Shown here in pieces: positions 20,316 to 28,228 of a stretch of 64,000 nucleotides of DNA (position 1 is its first letter; each line of letters opens with the position of its first letter). The stretch is from Deltaproteobacteria bacterium (GTDB lineage: Bacteria; Desulfobacterota; Desulfuromonadia; Desulfuromonadales; BM103). The DNA is taken from NCBI GenBank assembly GCA_005774545.1, contig VAUL01000007.1, positions 32,320-96,319 on the forward strand, written 5' to 3'. Both the position numbers and the translations under genes were made by a program. The notes under the pieces are model-generated. The model ran no database searches. It was not told where the DNA came from and saw nothing but the letters and a program-made list of their open reading frames with translations.

Positions 20316-20368
20316 AGCGATGAGTAACTTCAACAACAGCACTCGCGCCGATTGGGCAACTCATCGCT
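20316..20368 (+). repeat. Inverted repeat between the metI-like and metC-like genes
   Basis: Perfect 10-bp inverted repeat AGCGATGAGT (20316-20325) and ACTCATCGCT (20359-20368) with a 33-base loop, between two same-strand genes. There is no T tract. It could be an mRNA-stabilising or processing hairpin. Confidence 0.55.
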
Positions 20369-20398
20369 CAGAACTAAATAGACAAGGGCTCCCATTTC

Positions 20399-21547
20399 AT
20401 GACTGACAAGAACCTGCGCCCCGCGACGCTGCTCGTTCACCAGAAAACCGACCGTGACCCGCACACCGGGGCGTCGACCGTGCCGATCTACCAGGCATCG
20501 ACCTACCACCATGCCGAAGGGAAAGCCGGCGAATACGACTACGCCCGCAGCGGCAATCCGAGCCGGCAGCAGGTCGAAGATGCCATCGCTCTCCTGGAAG
20601 GGGGGGTACGCGGCTTTGCCTATGCGTCGGGGATGGCCGCCATCGGCAGCGCTCTTGCCCTGCTGAAAAGCGGCGACCACCTGATCGCCCCCGAGGACCT
20701 CTACGGCGGCTCCTGGCGCTACCTCAACACGGTCCTGCCGCAACAGGGGATCACGGCGAGTTTCGTCGACACGACCGATCTCGACAAGGTGGCCGCCGCC
20801 ATCACCCCCGACACCCGGGCCATCTTCCTGGAAACGCCGTCCAATCCGCTGTTCAAGATCACCGACCTGCGCGGCGTCGCGGCCCTCGCCAGGGAGCGGC
20901 GGCTGCTGACCTTCCTCGACAACACCTTCATGACGCCGCTGCTGCAGCGCCCGCTCGATCTCGGCATCGACGTGGTCATCCACAGCGCGACCAAGTTCCT
21001 CGGCGGCCACTCCGACCTGCTTGCCGGCCTGGTGACCACCGCCGACCCGGAGCTGGCCAAGCGTCTGAAGCACTTCCAGAACGCCTTCGGCGCGGTCCTT
21101 GCCCCCTTCGACAGCTTTCTGCTGAACCGCGGCATCAAAACCCTCAAACTGCGCCTCGACGCTGCCCAGGCCAACGCGGCGACCCTGGCCGCACGCCTGG
21201 CGGAGCACCCTGCCATCGACCGCGTCTACTACCCCGGGCTTGCCGACTTTCCCGGACGGGCTTTGCATGAACGGCAGGCCACCGGCCCGGGCGCGGTCCT
21301 CTCCTTCGAACTGAAGGAAACCACCGGGGTGCGCCGGCTGCTCGAGCGCGTCCGTCTGCCGATCATTGCCCCGAGCCTCGGCGGGGTGGAGACGATTCTG
21401 ACCCACTGCTGGAGCATGTCGCACGCCGCCATCCCCGCGGCGACCAAGCAGGAGCTGGGGATCCGCGAGACGCTGGTGCGCATTTCCGCCGGCATCGAGG
21501 ATGTCGAGGATCTCTGGGAGGACCTGGAACAGGCGCTTTCCGTTTGA
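20399..21547 (+). CDS. PLP-dependent transsulfuration enzyme, cystathionine beta-lyase type (MetC-like)
   Basis: A second PF01053 enzyme, 382 residues, with PLP lysine in HSATKFLGGHSDLLAG and the segment WSMSHAAIP that is typical of the MetC/YjcJ-like cystathionine beta-lyases. Together with the upstream enzyme it can convert O-acetylhomoserine plus cysteine to homocysteine by way of cystathionine, the MetI-MetC pathway known from Firmicutes. The role is inferred from the pairing and from the loop above. It shares the SAM riboswitch of the upstream gene. Confidence 0.82.
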   Translation: MTDKNLRPATLLVHQKTDRDPHTGASTVPIYQASTYHHAEGKAGEYDYARSGNPSRQQVEDAIALLEGGVRGFAYASGMAAIGSALALLKSGDHLIAPEDLYGGSWRYLNTVLPQQGITASFVDTTDLDKVAAAITPDTRAIFLETPSNPLFKITDLRGVAALARERRLLTFLDNTFMTPLLQRPLDLGIDVVIHSATKFLGGHSDLLAGLVTTADPELAKRLKHFQNAFGAVLAPFDSFLLNRGIKTLKLRLDAAQANAATLAARLAEHPAIDRVYYPGLADFPGRALHERQATGPGAVLSFELKETTGVRRLLERVRLPIIAPSLGGVETILTHCWSMSHAAIPAATKQELGIRETLVRISAGIEDVEDLWEDLEQALSV

Positions 21548-21572
21548 CTTTGTGCCGTATTTTCGCTAGAGT
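21544..21572 (+). promoter_or_regulatory. Promoter of the metX riboswitch transcript
   Basis: TTGACT (21544-21549), overlapping the metC-like stop codon, a 17-bp spacer, then TAGAGT (21567-21572). The second SAM riboswitch follows 25 bp later. Confidence 0.55.
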
Positions 21573-21597
21573 TCCTGCGATTTACCACAGCACGTCT

Positions 21598-21738
21598 TTA
21601 TCGAGAGTGGCGGAGGGACAGGCCCTGCGAAGCCACAGCAACCGGTCCGCCGGAGCCCGCAGGGCGAAGGTGGGTGCCAGGTGCTAATTCCCGCCTGCCG
21701 GAGCCCGTTGCGGCGACGGCAGGGGAGATGAGGACGGT
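21598..21738 (+). ncRNA. SAM-I (S-box) riboswitch upstream of metX
   Basis: Contains TTATCGAGAG, GGAGGGACAGGCCC, CAGCAACC, GGTGCTAATTCC and GAGATGAGGAC in the right order and spacing. It is a clear sibling of the riboswitch at 18905 and is followed by its own terminator, so metX is switched off separately when SAM is high. Confidence 0.93.
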
Positions 21739-21772
21739 GCCCGCGATACGTCGTCTGCCCTGCACGTAACCG

Positions 21773-21812
21773 CGCGGCCCCTTCTCATTGCCGGGAAGGG
21801 GCCGCGTTTTTT
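21773..21812 (+). terminator. Expression-platform terminator of the metX riboswitch
   Basis: 12-bp stem CGCGGCCCCTTC/GAAGGGGCCGCG followed by six T, ending 16 bases before the metX start. Confidence 0.9.
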
Positions 21813-21828
21813 CCGGAAAGGGATCCCG

Positions 21829-22950
21829 GTGACAGGATCGGTTGGCATTGTCAGCACCCGGCATGCGGAGTTCGATGTCGAACTGCCGCTTGAGAGCGGT
21901 CGCATGCTCGGCCCGCTGACACTGGCCTATGAAACCTACGGCACCCTGAATGCCGCGCGCTCCAACGCGGTCTGGGTGGCCCATGCCTGGACCGGCGATG
22001 CGCACGCCGCCGGGCGCCACACCCCGGACGACCGCAAGACCGGCTGGTGGGACGACATGATCGGCCCCGGCAAGGTCCTCGACACCGACCGCTACTTCGT
22101 CGTCTGCTCCAACGTCATCGGCTCCTGTTACGGCTCCACCGGCCCGACCAGCATCAACCCGCGAACCGGCAAACCTTACAATCTGAATTTTCCGGTGATC
22201 ATGGTCCGCGACATGGTCCGGGCGCAGCAGCTGCTGCGCGAGCATCTCGGCATCGACCGCGTGCTGGCGGTCATCGGCGGCAGCATGGGGGCGATGCAGG
22301 CGCTGGAATGGGGGATTCACTACCCCGGGCAGGTCGCCTCCATCATCCCCATCGCCGGGACCGGGCGGCCGTCGCCGATGGCCATCGCCCTCAACGCCCT
22401 GGCCCGTCAGGCGATCTACAACGACCCGATGTGGAAGAAAGGGAATTATCGCCCGGAGCATCCGCCGGCCGACGGCCTGGCACTGGCCCGTGCGGTCGGC
22501 CACATCTCGTTTCTCTCCGAGGCGTCGATGAACCTCAAGTTCGGACGCCGCTTCGCGGTGCGCGACGGCGTCTTCGATTTCTTCGGCCAGTTCGAGATCG
22601 AACGCTATCTCGCCTATAACGGCCGCAACTTCGTCGACCGCTTCGACACCAACAGCTTCCTTTACCTCGCCAAGGCGCTCGACCTCTACGACGTCGCCTG
22701 GGGCTTTGACGGACTCGACGAAGCCCTCTCCAGGCTGGCCTGCCCGTCGCAGTGGTTCGCCTTCACCTCCGACTGGCTCTACCCGCCCTCCCAGACGGAA
22801 GAACTGGTGGCGGTCCTGCGCCGCCTCGGCCGGCCGGTCGAATACCACCTGGTCGATTCCGATTACGGCCACGACTCCTTTCTCGTCGAACCGGAAAAAT
22901 TCACCTTCCGGATCAGCGACTTTCTGGAAAAAATTGCGGCGGCAAACTGA
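21829..22950 (+). CDS. metX: Homoserine O-acetyltransferase MetX
   Basis: Alpha/beta-hydrolase-fold enzyme that activates homoserine with an acyl group for methionine synthesis. The nucleophile elbow [13 protein letters not shown] holds the catalytic Ser, and SDYGHDSFL the catalytic His. The segment [11 protein letters not shown] near residue 55 also fits the family. 373 residues from a GTG at 21829 with AAAGGG upstream. Whether it uses acetyl- or succinyl-CoA cannot be told here. It supplies the substrate of the two upstream PLP enzymes. Confidence 0.94.
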   Translation: MTGSVGIVSTRHAEFDVELPLESGRMLGPLTLAYETYGTLNAARSNAVWVAHAWTGDAHAAGRHTPDDRKTGWWDDMIGPGKVLDTDRYFVVCSNVIGSCYGSTGPTSINPRTGKPYNLNFPVIMVRDMVRAQQLLREHLGIDRVLAVIGGSMGAMQALEWGIHYPGQVASIIPIAGTGRPSPMAIALNALARQAIYNDPMWKKGNYRPEHPPADGLALARAVGHISFLSEASMNLKFGRRFAVRDGVFDFFGQFEIERYLAYNGRNFVDRFDTNSFLYLAKALDLYDVAWGFDGLDEALSRLACPSQWFAFTSDWLYPPSQTEELVAVLRRLGRPVEYHLVDSDYGHDSFLVEPEKFTFRISDFLEKIAAAN

Positions 22951-22959
22951 GCCCCCCGA

Positions 22960-23001
22960 AAAAAAGCGGCGGATCCCCAAAGGAACCCGCCGCTTTTTTT
23001 C
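22960..23001. terminator. Bidirectional terminator between metX and the Cys-rich small gene
   Basis: GCGGCGG (22966-22972) and CCGCCGC (22987-22993) flanked by an A run on the left and seven T on the right, so it can work for both convergent genes. Confidence 0.88.
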
Positions 23002-23019
23002 AAGAAACAGTCCGGACGT

Positions 23020-23199
23020 CTAGCCGCCGTCGTCACCGAACAGGTCGAGCTGATCGTAGCGATACCGCTCGACCCTGAACGGCATCGGGAAAAAGCGGGG
23101 GCACTCGACCAGCACAGCCGTCGCCGGCTGCTTGCAGCGCCGCACACATTTGGCACACAGGGCGTTGGCCGAAACCGGCTCCGATGACTTGACCGTCAT
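23020..23199 (-). CDS. Small Cys-rich protein coupled to mnmH
   Basis: A 59-residue frame whose ATG overlaps the mnmH stop by four bases (ATGA), so it is likely translated by coupling. It carries four cysteines in the pattern CAKC-x3-C then ECPRF, followed by an acidic C-terminus (LFGDDGG). Four Cys suggest a zinc or Fe-S site. The function is unknown; the gene is short enough to be missed by automatic gene calling. A terminator lies just downstream. Confidence 0.7.
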   Translation of the reverse strand: MTVKSSEPVSANALCAKCVRRCKQPATAVLVECPRFFPMPFRVERYRYDQLDLFGDDGG

Positions 23200-24257
23200 G
23201 CCCTCACCGCCGGCCCCTGCGCCAAAACCCGTCCGATTGCCGCCTTGACCGCCGCCAGCCCTGCCGCGTCGTCACCGCCCGGCACCTCGATGCGCCGCTG
23301 CGGCAGGGTATGCCGGTAAAGCGGATCATAGTAGGAAATCATCAGGCGTTTCACCAATTCTTCCCAGGCCCCGGCCTGCAGCAGATCGGTCAGTTCATCG
23401 ACGGCCTGCCGGCCGAGCCGCTCCTTCAGGGCGCGCAGCGGCCGGGCAAATCCGTCCCGAAGGTCATCGCGCGCCGGATAGTCGGCCAGAATGTTGCGGA
23501 CCCGGGTCGCCAACGGCGCCTCGACCCACAGCGATGTCTCCACTTGCAGGGCCTGGTAGACGCGCAGCGGCAAAATCAGCCGGCCGATATGCCGGCTCTC
23601 CCCCTCGGCCAGCGCATATCCCTCGGGCGCAACATGCCGCAAGGCGTCCCACAGCAGAGCCTCGAACATCCGCTGGGTCGGCTGCCGTGGCAGACCCAGA
23701 TGGCCGAACGCGCTGCCGCGATGGTTGGCCAGTCCTTCCAGGTCGATCACCGGGTAGCCTTCACCGGCCAGGCGCTGGAGCAGGGCCGTCTTGCCGACAC
23801 CGGTGAGCCCGCGCAGCACGATCAGCCGCCCCCACCGCCCCTGTTCAAAAAAATCCCGCACCAGACCGCGAAACGCCTTGTGCCCGCCGGCCATCTGTCT
23901 GGCCGGAACCCCGGCCAGTTCGAGAAACTGGGTCAGGGCACGACTGCGCATTCCGCCGCGCCAGCAGAATACCACGGCCGGCGGCGAACCCGCCGGCCGG
24001 GCCGCCTCAACCTGTGCGACCAGCGCCGGAATTTTCGGCGCCACCAGTTCCACCCCCCGGCGGCGGGCGGCCTGCTTGCTGATCTGCTTGTAAAGCGTGC
24101 CGATCTCTTCCCGTTCGGCATCATCCAGGATCGGCACGTTGATCGCGCCCGGAATCGTCGCCTCGGCATATTCGGCAGGACTGCGCGCATCGACCAACAG
24201 GGCACCTCGGTCGCGCAGAGCCAGGGCATGTTCCAGAGAGATCACGGAGTCTGACAT
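23196..24257 (-). CDS. mnmH: tRNA 2-selenouridine synthase MnmH (SelU)
   Basis: Replaces sulfur by selenium at the wobble 2-thiouridine of tRNAs, by way of geranylation, using selenophosphate. An N-terminal rhodanese domain (residues 1-130) has the active Cys in VFCWRGGMRSRA; the C-terminal P-loop domain has GLTGVGKT. 353 residues, full length. Its presence implies selenophosphate production elsewhere in the genome (SelD), which is not in the window. Confidence 0.93.
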   Translation of the reverse strand: MSDSVISLEHALALRDRGALLVDARSPAEYAEATIPGAINVPILDDAEREEIGTLYKQISKQAARRRGVELVAPKIPALVAQVEAARPAGSPPAVVFCWRGGMRSRALTQFLELAGVPARQMAGGHKAFRGLVRDFFEQGRWGRLIVLRGLTGVGKTALLQRLAGEGYPVIDLEGLANHRGSAFGHLGLPRQPTQRMFEALLWDALRHVAPEGYALAEGESRHIGRLILPLRVYQALQVETSLWVEAPLATRVRNILADYPARDDLRDGFARPLRALKERLGRQAVDELTDLLQAGAWEELVKRLMISYYDPLYRHTLPQRRIEVPGGDDAAGLAAVKAAIGRVLAQGPAVRA

Positions 24258-24325
24258 CGAAGCCTCGTTAGCATACCCGGTTATACCTTGAAGCCCTGCT
24301 CACGGCAATGCTCCAGTCTGCTGAC

Positions 24326-24356
24326 GAAAAAAGCGAGACCAACCGGGGCCTCGCTC
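24326..24356 (-). terminator. Terminator after the CBS-domain gene
   Basis: On the minus strand AGCGAG and CTCGCT pair around a 12-base loop and are followed by six T. It lies about 30 bp past the CBS gene stop and before mnmH. Confidence 0.75.
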
Positions 24357-24383
24357 GTGGAGCAAAACGACAAAGGAACGGCT

Positions 24384-25217
24384 TCAATGCCAAAGCCTGC
24401 CGACCTCCCGGCCAGGGAACAGCGGGGTCGGACGGTTCTCCATGGCAAGCTGCTGATTTTCGAGAATGCGGCTCAAATCGGTCTGGGTCAGAACCCCGGC
24501 CATCCCCCCCGCTTCGTTTACAACCAGCAGACGGCGCACTTCGCGATCACGCATCAGGTCGATGGCAGTCCCCGGGGTCGCCGAAGCCGCGATGGTCAGC
24601 ACCGGCGCCGTCATTACGGACCGTACCGGCAAGGCGCCGATATCGGCGCCGGTGGCTACCAGGCGGACGGCATCGCGCTCGGTGAAGATCCCGACCGGCT
24701 GTCCGCCATCGATGACCACCACCCCGCTGATCGCGTGACTGGCCATCAACGCCAGAGCGTTTCGCGCGGAGACCTCGGCAGGGACGGTCCTGACGTGGCT
24801 GGTCATCAGTTCCGAAACATCCCGGGTGCGCGAAAAGACCTCGTCGCGGAACGCCCGCACCAGGTCGGTCTGAGTAAAGATGCCGGACAGCTCCATCTGG
24901 TCGCCGAGCACCACCAGGTGACGGATGCCGTTTTCCCGGAACAGCCCGTAGGCAGCGGCCACCGTCAGGTCGGCGGGGGCGGTCAGGACCGGCTTGCTCA
25001 TCACCTCGCGAATGCACAGGGAAGGCTGGCCGATCACCCAGTTGGCGGCAAAGACCACATCCCGCTCGGTCAGGATCCCGACCGGGTCGCCGTTCAAAAG
25101 GACCACAAGACAGCTGATGCGCCGGGCACTCATCAGCTTGAGCGCCTCGATAACCAGCATGCCGGCATCGACGGAAATCACCGGGCGCGATGCCAATTCG
25201 CCAATCGTCCGGTCCAC
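24384..25217 (-). CDS. Protein with four CBS domains
   Basis: 277 residues made of four CBS repeats (two Bateman pairs), recognised by the recurring pattern of GILTERD, GIFTQTD, GIFTERDAV and GVLTQTD at the end of each unit. CBS pairs bind adenine nucleotides and act as energy or ligand sensors. No catalytic domain is attached, so it probably regulates a partner protein in trans. The partner is unknown; neighbours give no hint. Confidence 0.9.
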   Translation of the reverse strand: MDRTIGELASRPVISVDAGMLVIEALKLMSARRISCLVVLLNGDPVGILTERDVVFAANWVIGQPSLCIREVMSKPVLTAPADLTVAAAYGLFRENGIRHLVVLGDQMELSGIFTQTDLVRAFRDEVFSRTRDVSELMTSHVRTVPAEVSARNALALMASHAISGVVVIDGGQPVGIFTERDAVRLVATGADIGALPVRSVMTAPVLTIAASATPGTAIDLMRDREVRRLLVVNEAGGMAGVLTQTDLSRILENQQLAMENRPTPLFPGREVGRLWH

Positions 25218-25370
25218 GCGAACTCCTCCCCCTTCCCAAGGCCCTGCCTGCCGGCAACGACCGCCCCGCTCCGCGCTTTCGCGATCAGCCGCTACGGCAA
25301 CCGGCGGCCACCCATAGTAAAAAACAGGAAAAAACCCGCAGGAACAGCTTTTTGCAAGTTCAATTCCATC

Positions 25371-26126
25371 TCAAGGCACATCCGTTACGCGCAACCATCG
25401 CACCAGATTTTCGGCAAGCTTGCGGTTGTTCCCCTCAAGGTAGCGGTTCTGAAACAGGGCATCGTCGCCAAACACGGCAAAACGGCCGTGGCCGGAGGAG
25501 CCGGCCACCGCCACGACAAACGATTGCACCGCATCCCCGACACTCAGTTGCCTGTCGCCATTGAGATCCACCCACCCGTGCTCGCTGGTCTGACCGAGAG
25601 GAGCAATGACCGGGGTGGTGCCGCGCAGGGCCCAGGCCCCGTAAACGGCAAAATCCCGGAGATTCTCGGTCAGCACATGCGGCTGGACGCTCACCCGGAA
25701 ATCCTGCCGATTGTTGCCGATGACGTGGTTTTGCTCGCGCAGGGTATAGTTGGTGAATTCGATTTCGAAAGCATGCAGAAGCTGCTCGAACGGCGGCGCG
25801 ATGTGCAGCATGACCGCCAGCCCCCCCCCTGCCGCGACAAAGGCACGGACAGCGGCCACCTCTTCCGGAGCAAACGGACGGAAGGCTCCGGAACTGACCA
25901 GCACGTCGACCCCGGCCAACTGCGCCGGATCAAGGGGCTGACTGCAGGTACGCACCTCGTAGCCGGCGGCGGTGAAAATCCCCGCCAGCGACGACAGGTC
26001 GAGAGGGCGTTCGCCCCTGGCCAGAAAGGGCTGAGCGTGCCCTTCGTCAAACAGCACCACCGGCGCGGCCAGCAATGTCTGCGGCAACAGCAGCAGTCCG
26101 AGCAACAGGCAAACCAGACATCTCAT
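25371..26126 (-). CDS. Secreted DUF4350-like (glutamine-amidotransferase-fold) protein
   Basis: 251 residues with a signal peptide (CLVCLLLGLLLLPQTLLA) and a Rossmann-like domain that resembles DUF4350/ThuA-type proteins: VVLFDEGHAQPF, DVLVSSGAFRPF and AFVAAGGGLAVML. Near the C-terminus is WVDLNGDRQLSVGD, a dockerin/EF-hand-like calcium loop. The ATG at 26126 has AGGAGG 6 nt upstream; the open frame extends 27 codons further. Role unknown. Confidence 0.75.
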   Translation of the reverse strand: MRCLVCLLLGLLLLPQTLLAAPVVLFDEGHAQPFLARGERPLDLSSLAGIFTAAGYEVRTCSQPLDPAQLAGVDVLVSSGAFRPFAPEEVAAVRAFVAAGGGLAVMLHIAPPFEQLLHAFEIEFTNYTLREQNHVIGNNRQDFRVSVQPHVLTENLRDFAVYGAWALRGTTPVIAPLGQTSEHGWVDLNGDRQLSVGDAVQSFVVAVAGSSGHGRFAVFGDDALFQNRYLEGNNRKLAENLVRWLRVTDVP

Positions 26127-26378
26127 TGTCAACCTCCTGAGCCTCCCCACGACCGAATGTTCGCCATTTGACGAGCGCCTGCCGCCAGATCGCTTTGCCG
26201 GCGACACTGACAGCTGACCATATCAGTCGGCAATCACGAGGGATTTTCGATTGCGGCCGGACCGACCCGACACCAACGGCCGCGGCCACATACGAAAAAG
26301 CAAGACGCATTCCGAAAAATGTGCTATGTAAAGCCTGTTTGCCCTGGCGGCAAATTATTTCCCGGAGGTCATTGCACC

Positions 26379-26843
26379 ATGGACAAGGTCGAACTGCAAA
26401 AGGCGATCAAGGCATCCATGCAAACGGAAAAGGACGCCATGGACTATTACCGGCAAGGTGCCGAGCGGATGCCGGACGACAAGGCCCGGGCCACCTTCGA
26501 ACTGCTTGCCCGTGAAGAGTACCAGCACGCCGAGTCGTTCTACCGGATCTATCCCGGCGATGATATCCCGTCCTTCGAGGACTTCATGGCCACCCCCCCC
26601 GATACGACCTCGGTCTGGTGGCGCACCCTGCAGACGCTTCTGACGCAGGACTTCGACGAGCGGAAAGCCCTGGAACTGGCCATCGAACAGGAAGAGGCGC
26701 TGGAAAAGGAACTGCGGGCCATGGCGGCCAGGGTCACGGATCCCGAGGTGGCCCGCGTCTATCTTGCCAACGCCAGTTCCACGCATCACCACCTCGAAGT
26801 AATCGAGGAAGAATACCGGGCCATGTTCGGCATGGGCGGCTGA
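26379..26843 (+). CDS. Ferritin-like (rubrerythrin-type) diiron protein
   Basis: 154-residue four-helix protein. The ligand pattern is present: E in TEKDAMDYY, EEYQHAESF, and E/H in the last helix STHHHLEVIEEEY. It has no C-terminal rubredoxin domain. Such proteins take part in peroxide or iron handling in anaerobes. GGAGG precedes the ATG at 26379; a longer open frame from 26319 has no ribosome site. It diverges from the DUF4350-like gene. Confidence 0.85.
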   Translation: MDKVELQKAIKASMQTEKDAMDYYRQGAERMPDDKARATFELLAREEYQHAESFYRIYPGDDIPSFEDFMATPPDTTSVWWRTLQTLLTQDFDERKALELAIEQEEALEKELRAMAARVTDPEVARVYLANASSTHHHLEVIEEEYRAMFGMGG

Positions 26844-26956
26844 GCCCACGGGATTAAATATTTGCTTGCCCCTCCCGGCATGGACGGGTTACCATCCCCT
26901 CCATAGTGGGTTTTCAGGATCTACCCACAAGATCTTGTGCTTCACGGGAGGCCACG

Positions 26957-27043
26957 ATGCGGGAATGCAAACAGTGCGGGAAATCCTATTCTGCAGCCTG
27001 TCGGCAGTGCCACGCACCGCGCCGCACCAAGTCCGGCTGTTGA
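26957..27043 (+). CDS. 28-residue double-CXXC microprotein
   Basis: A very short frame with a strong ribosome site (GGGAGG, 5 nt before ATG). The peptide has CKQC and CRQC about eleven residues apart and then a basic tail that ends in Cys, a pattern that could fold as a minimal zinc knuckle. A plausible promoter (TTGCTT and TACCAT) lies upstream near 26862-26893. It is 81 bp before the monoheme cytochrome gene. Coding status is inferred from the ribosome site and Cys pattern only. Confidence 0.45.
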   Translation: MRECKQCGKSYSAACRQCHAPRRTKSGC

Positions 27044-27124
27044 TTTGACATGCCGTGCCGTCGGCAACGGCCCGACGGGCGCTGCTGGACGGAGCATCTT
27101 CGCGCCTTGCTCAAAGGAACTCCC

Positions 27125-27454
27125 ATGAGACGCTTTCTGACTATCGCCTCGGCAGTGACCCTGACCATGGCCCTGGCATCCCCCGCGGTTGCCGGCGATG
27201 CCAAGAAGGGGCAGGGGGTCTATATGAACTTCTGCGCTCCCTGCCACGCAACCGGCGCCGCCGGCGCCCCCAAGGTCGGCGACAAAGCGGCCTGGGCGGC
27301 CCACCTGAAGCACGGCGAGAAACACATGGTTGAACGCGCCATCAAAGGCTTTCAGGGGGAAAAGGGCTTCATGCCCCCCCGTGGCGGCAACAGCGCCCTC
27401 AGTGATGCCGAAGTGGCCAACGCTGTCGCGTACATGATTTCGCAGAGCAAGTAA
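27125..27454 (+). CDS. Monoheme class I c-type cytochrome (cytochrome c5-like)
   Basis: Secreted electron carrier of 109 residues. Signal peptide MRRFLTIASAVTLTMALASPAVA, a single heme site FCAPCH, and a distal Met in KGFMPPRGG. The C-terminal helix DAEVANAVAYMISQ is typical. AAAGGA lies 6 nt before the ATG at 27125. Confidence 0.92.
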   Translation: MRRFLTIASAVTLTMALASPAVAGDAKKGQGVYMNFCAPCHATGAAGAPKVGDKAAWAAHLKHGEKHMVERAIKGFQGEKGFMPPRGGNSALSDAEVANAVAYMISQSK

Positions 27455-27461
27455 CCGCTAC

Positions 27462-27513
27462 CGAACCAAACGCGAAGGGCCGGCTGAAAAGCCGGCCCTT
27501 CGCGTTTGGTTCG
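27462..27513. terminator. 23-bp perfect hairpin between convergent cytochrome genes
   Basis: Two 23-base arms (27462-27484 and 27491-27513) are perfectly complementary around a 6-base loop TGAAAA. It lies 7 bases after the monoheme cytochrome stop and 13 bases from the stop of the convergent triheme gene, so it probably ends both transcripts, although a T run is lacking. Confidence 0.75.
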
Positions 27514-27526
27514 ACAACACGACAAG

Positions 27527-27805
27527 CTATTTGGTCTTGCGATAATGGCACGGGTCGCAGGAGTTCATCGGCCCGCCCTTGTCGTAATGGCACCCTTTGC
27601 AGAAGGCGTGCCCCTTGCGCGTGGCAACGTCCTTTTCGTCGTCAAGATAGTGGCACTCGGTGCAAGCCAGCTTTTTCTTGCCGGCATGAATCTGGTGGGA
27701 GAAACGTACGTACTTCCACTTGTCGAACTTGGTTTCGATGATGGTGGCGTTGGCCGAGACGGCCAGCGCCATGATAATGCCCACGGCAATCCAGGAATGT
27801 CTCAT
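27527..27805 (-). CDS. Periplasmic triheme cytochrome c7-like protein
   Basis: 92 residues with signal peptide (ending near SANA) and three CXXCH sites: CTECH, CKGCH and CDPCH. The SHQIHAG segment supplies distal histidines as in c7/PpcA-type cytochromes of Geobacter relatives. It is slightly different from PpcA in spacing. GGAGG lies 4 nt before the ATG. Likely a periplasmic electron shuttle. Confidence 0.9.
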   Translation of the reverse strand: MRHSWIAVGIIMALAVSANATIIETKFDKWKYVRFSHQIHAGKKKLACTECHYLDDEKDVATRKGHAFCKGCHYDKGGPMNSCDPCHYRKTK

Positions 27806-27950
27806 CGCTCCTCCCTTACCTCATCTCCAGATTAATAATTTCACAATCTTAACGCAGTTCCTGGATGAAGACAAGGTGTCCCGCCCGGCAAGCATCGACA
27901 AAGCGCGCCGGTTATTCCAGGCGCCGCCATTGCCGGACTGCAAACAAACA

Positions 27951-27982
27951 AAAAGGGCCAGGCATTGACGCCTAACCCTTTG
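27951..27982 (-). terminator. Terminator downstream of the tRNA-Ala 3' end
   Basis: On the minus strand AAAGGG-tt-AGGC pairs with GCCT-gg-CCCTTT and is followed by T-rich sequence, directly after the tRNA CCA end. It marks the original chromosomal context of the tRNA gene. Confidence 0.6.
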
Positions 27983-27989
27983 TTTTTAT

Positions 27990-28034
27990 TGGTGGAGCCG
28001 AGGGGGATCGAACCCCTGGCCTATGCGTTGCGAA
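27990..28034 (-). other. tRNA-Ala(CGC) 3' fragment, attachment-site end of the island
   Basis: On the minus strand this is the anticodon loop TTCGCAA, the 3' anticodon strand CGCAT, the variable loop, the T arm with GGTTCGATCC, and the acceptor CGGCTCC-A-CCA. U70 in the acceptor fits a G3-U70 alanine tRNA. The 5' half is missing: sequence beyond the anticodon loop does not pair. This is expected when an element integrates in a tRNA gene and the intact copy is rebuilt at the other end. No second copy is seen to the right within the window. Confidence 0.75.
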
Positions 28035-28177
28035 TGCAAAAAAACCGCTATTTTCAGTAAACTTCCGTAAACCACCCTAAACGACAGGTAACAAAAATCA
28101 ATCGTAAAAACGGTAGCTTGTAGCTTCGCTTTCGTTTATCCTGGTTTACAAGGGGCGCTTTCTGGTTTATCTTTTGT

Positions 28178-28211
28178 GGAACCCCAGCGGAACCCCAGCG
28201 TGGAACCCCAG
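28178..28211 (+). repeat. Three direct repeats next to the integrase
   Basis: GGAACCCCAG occurs at 28178-28187, 28189-28198 and 28202-28211, between the tRNA fragment and the integrase start. Repeats of this size and position are typical arm-type sites for tyrosine recombinases or their directionality factors; the role is inferred. Confidence 0.5.
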
Positions 28212-28228
28212 GATGAACGGCCGACGAT

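Noticed and set aside
24288..26171. A 627-codon plus-strand frame opposite the CBS and DUF4350-like genes
   Set aside because: It crosses two well-supported minus-strand genes and a terminator, and its product is Gln/His/Gly-rich, as is typical of antisense translation.
27990..28034. Complete tRNA gene at the integrase
   Set aside because: The 5' acceptor strand and D arm are absent, and the 5' anticodon strand does not pair, so only a 3' fragment remains.
28178..28211. Triple GGAACCCCAG repeat as a CRISPR array
   Set aside because: Repeats are 10 bp with spacers of one to three bases, far too short. No CRISPR array and no cas gene was found anywhere in the window.
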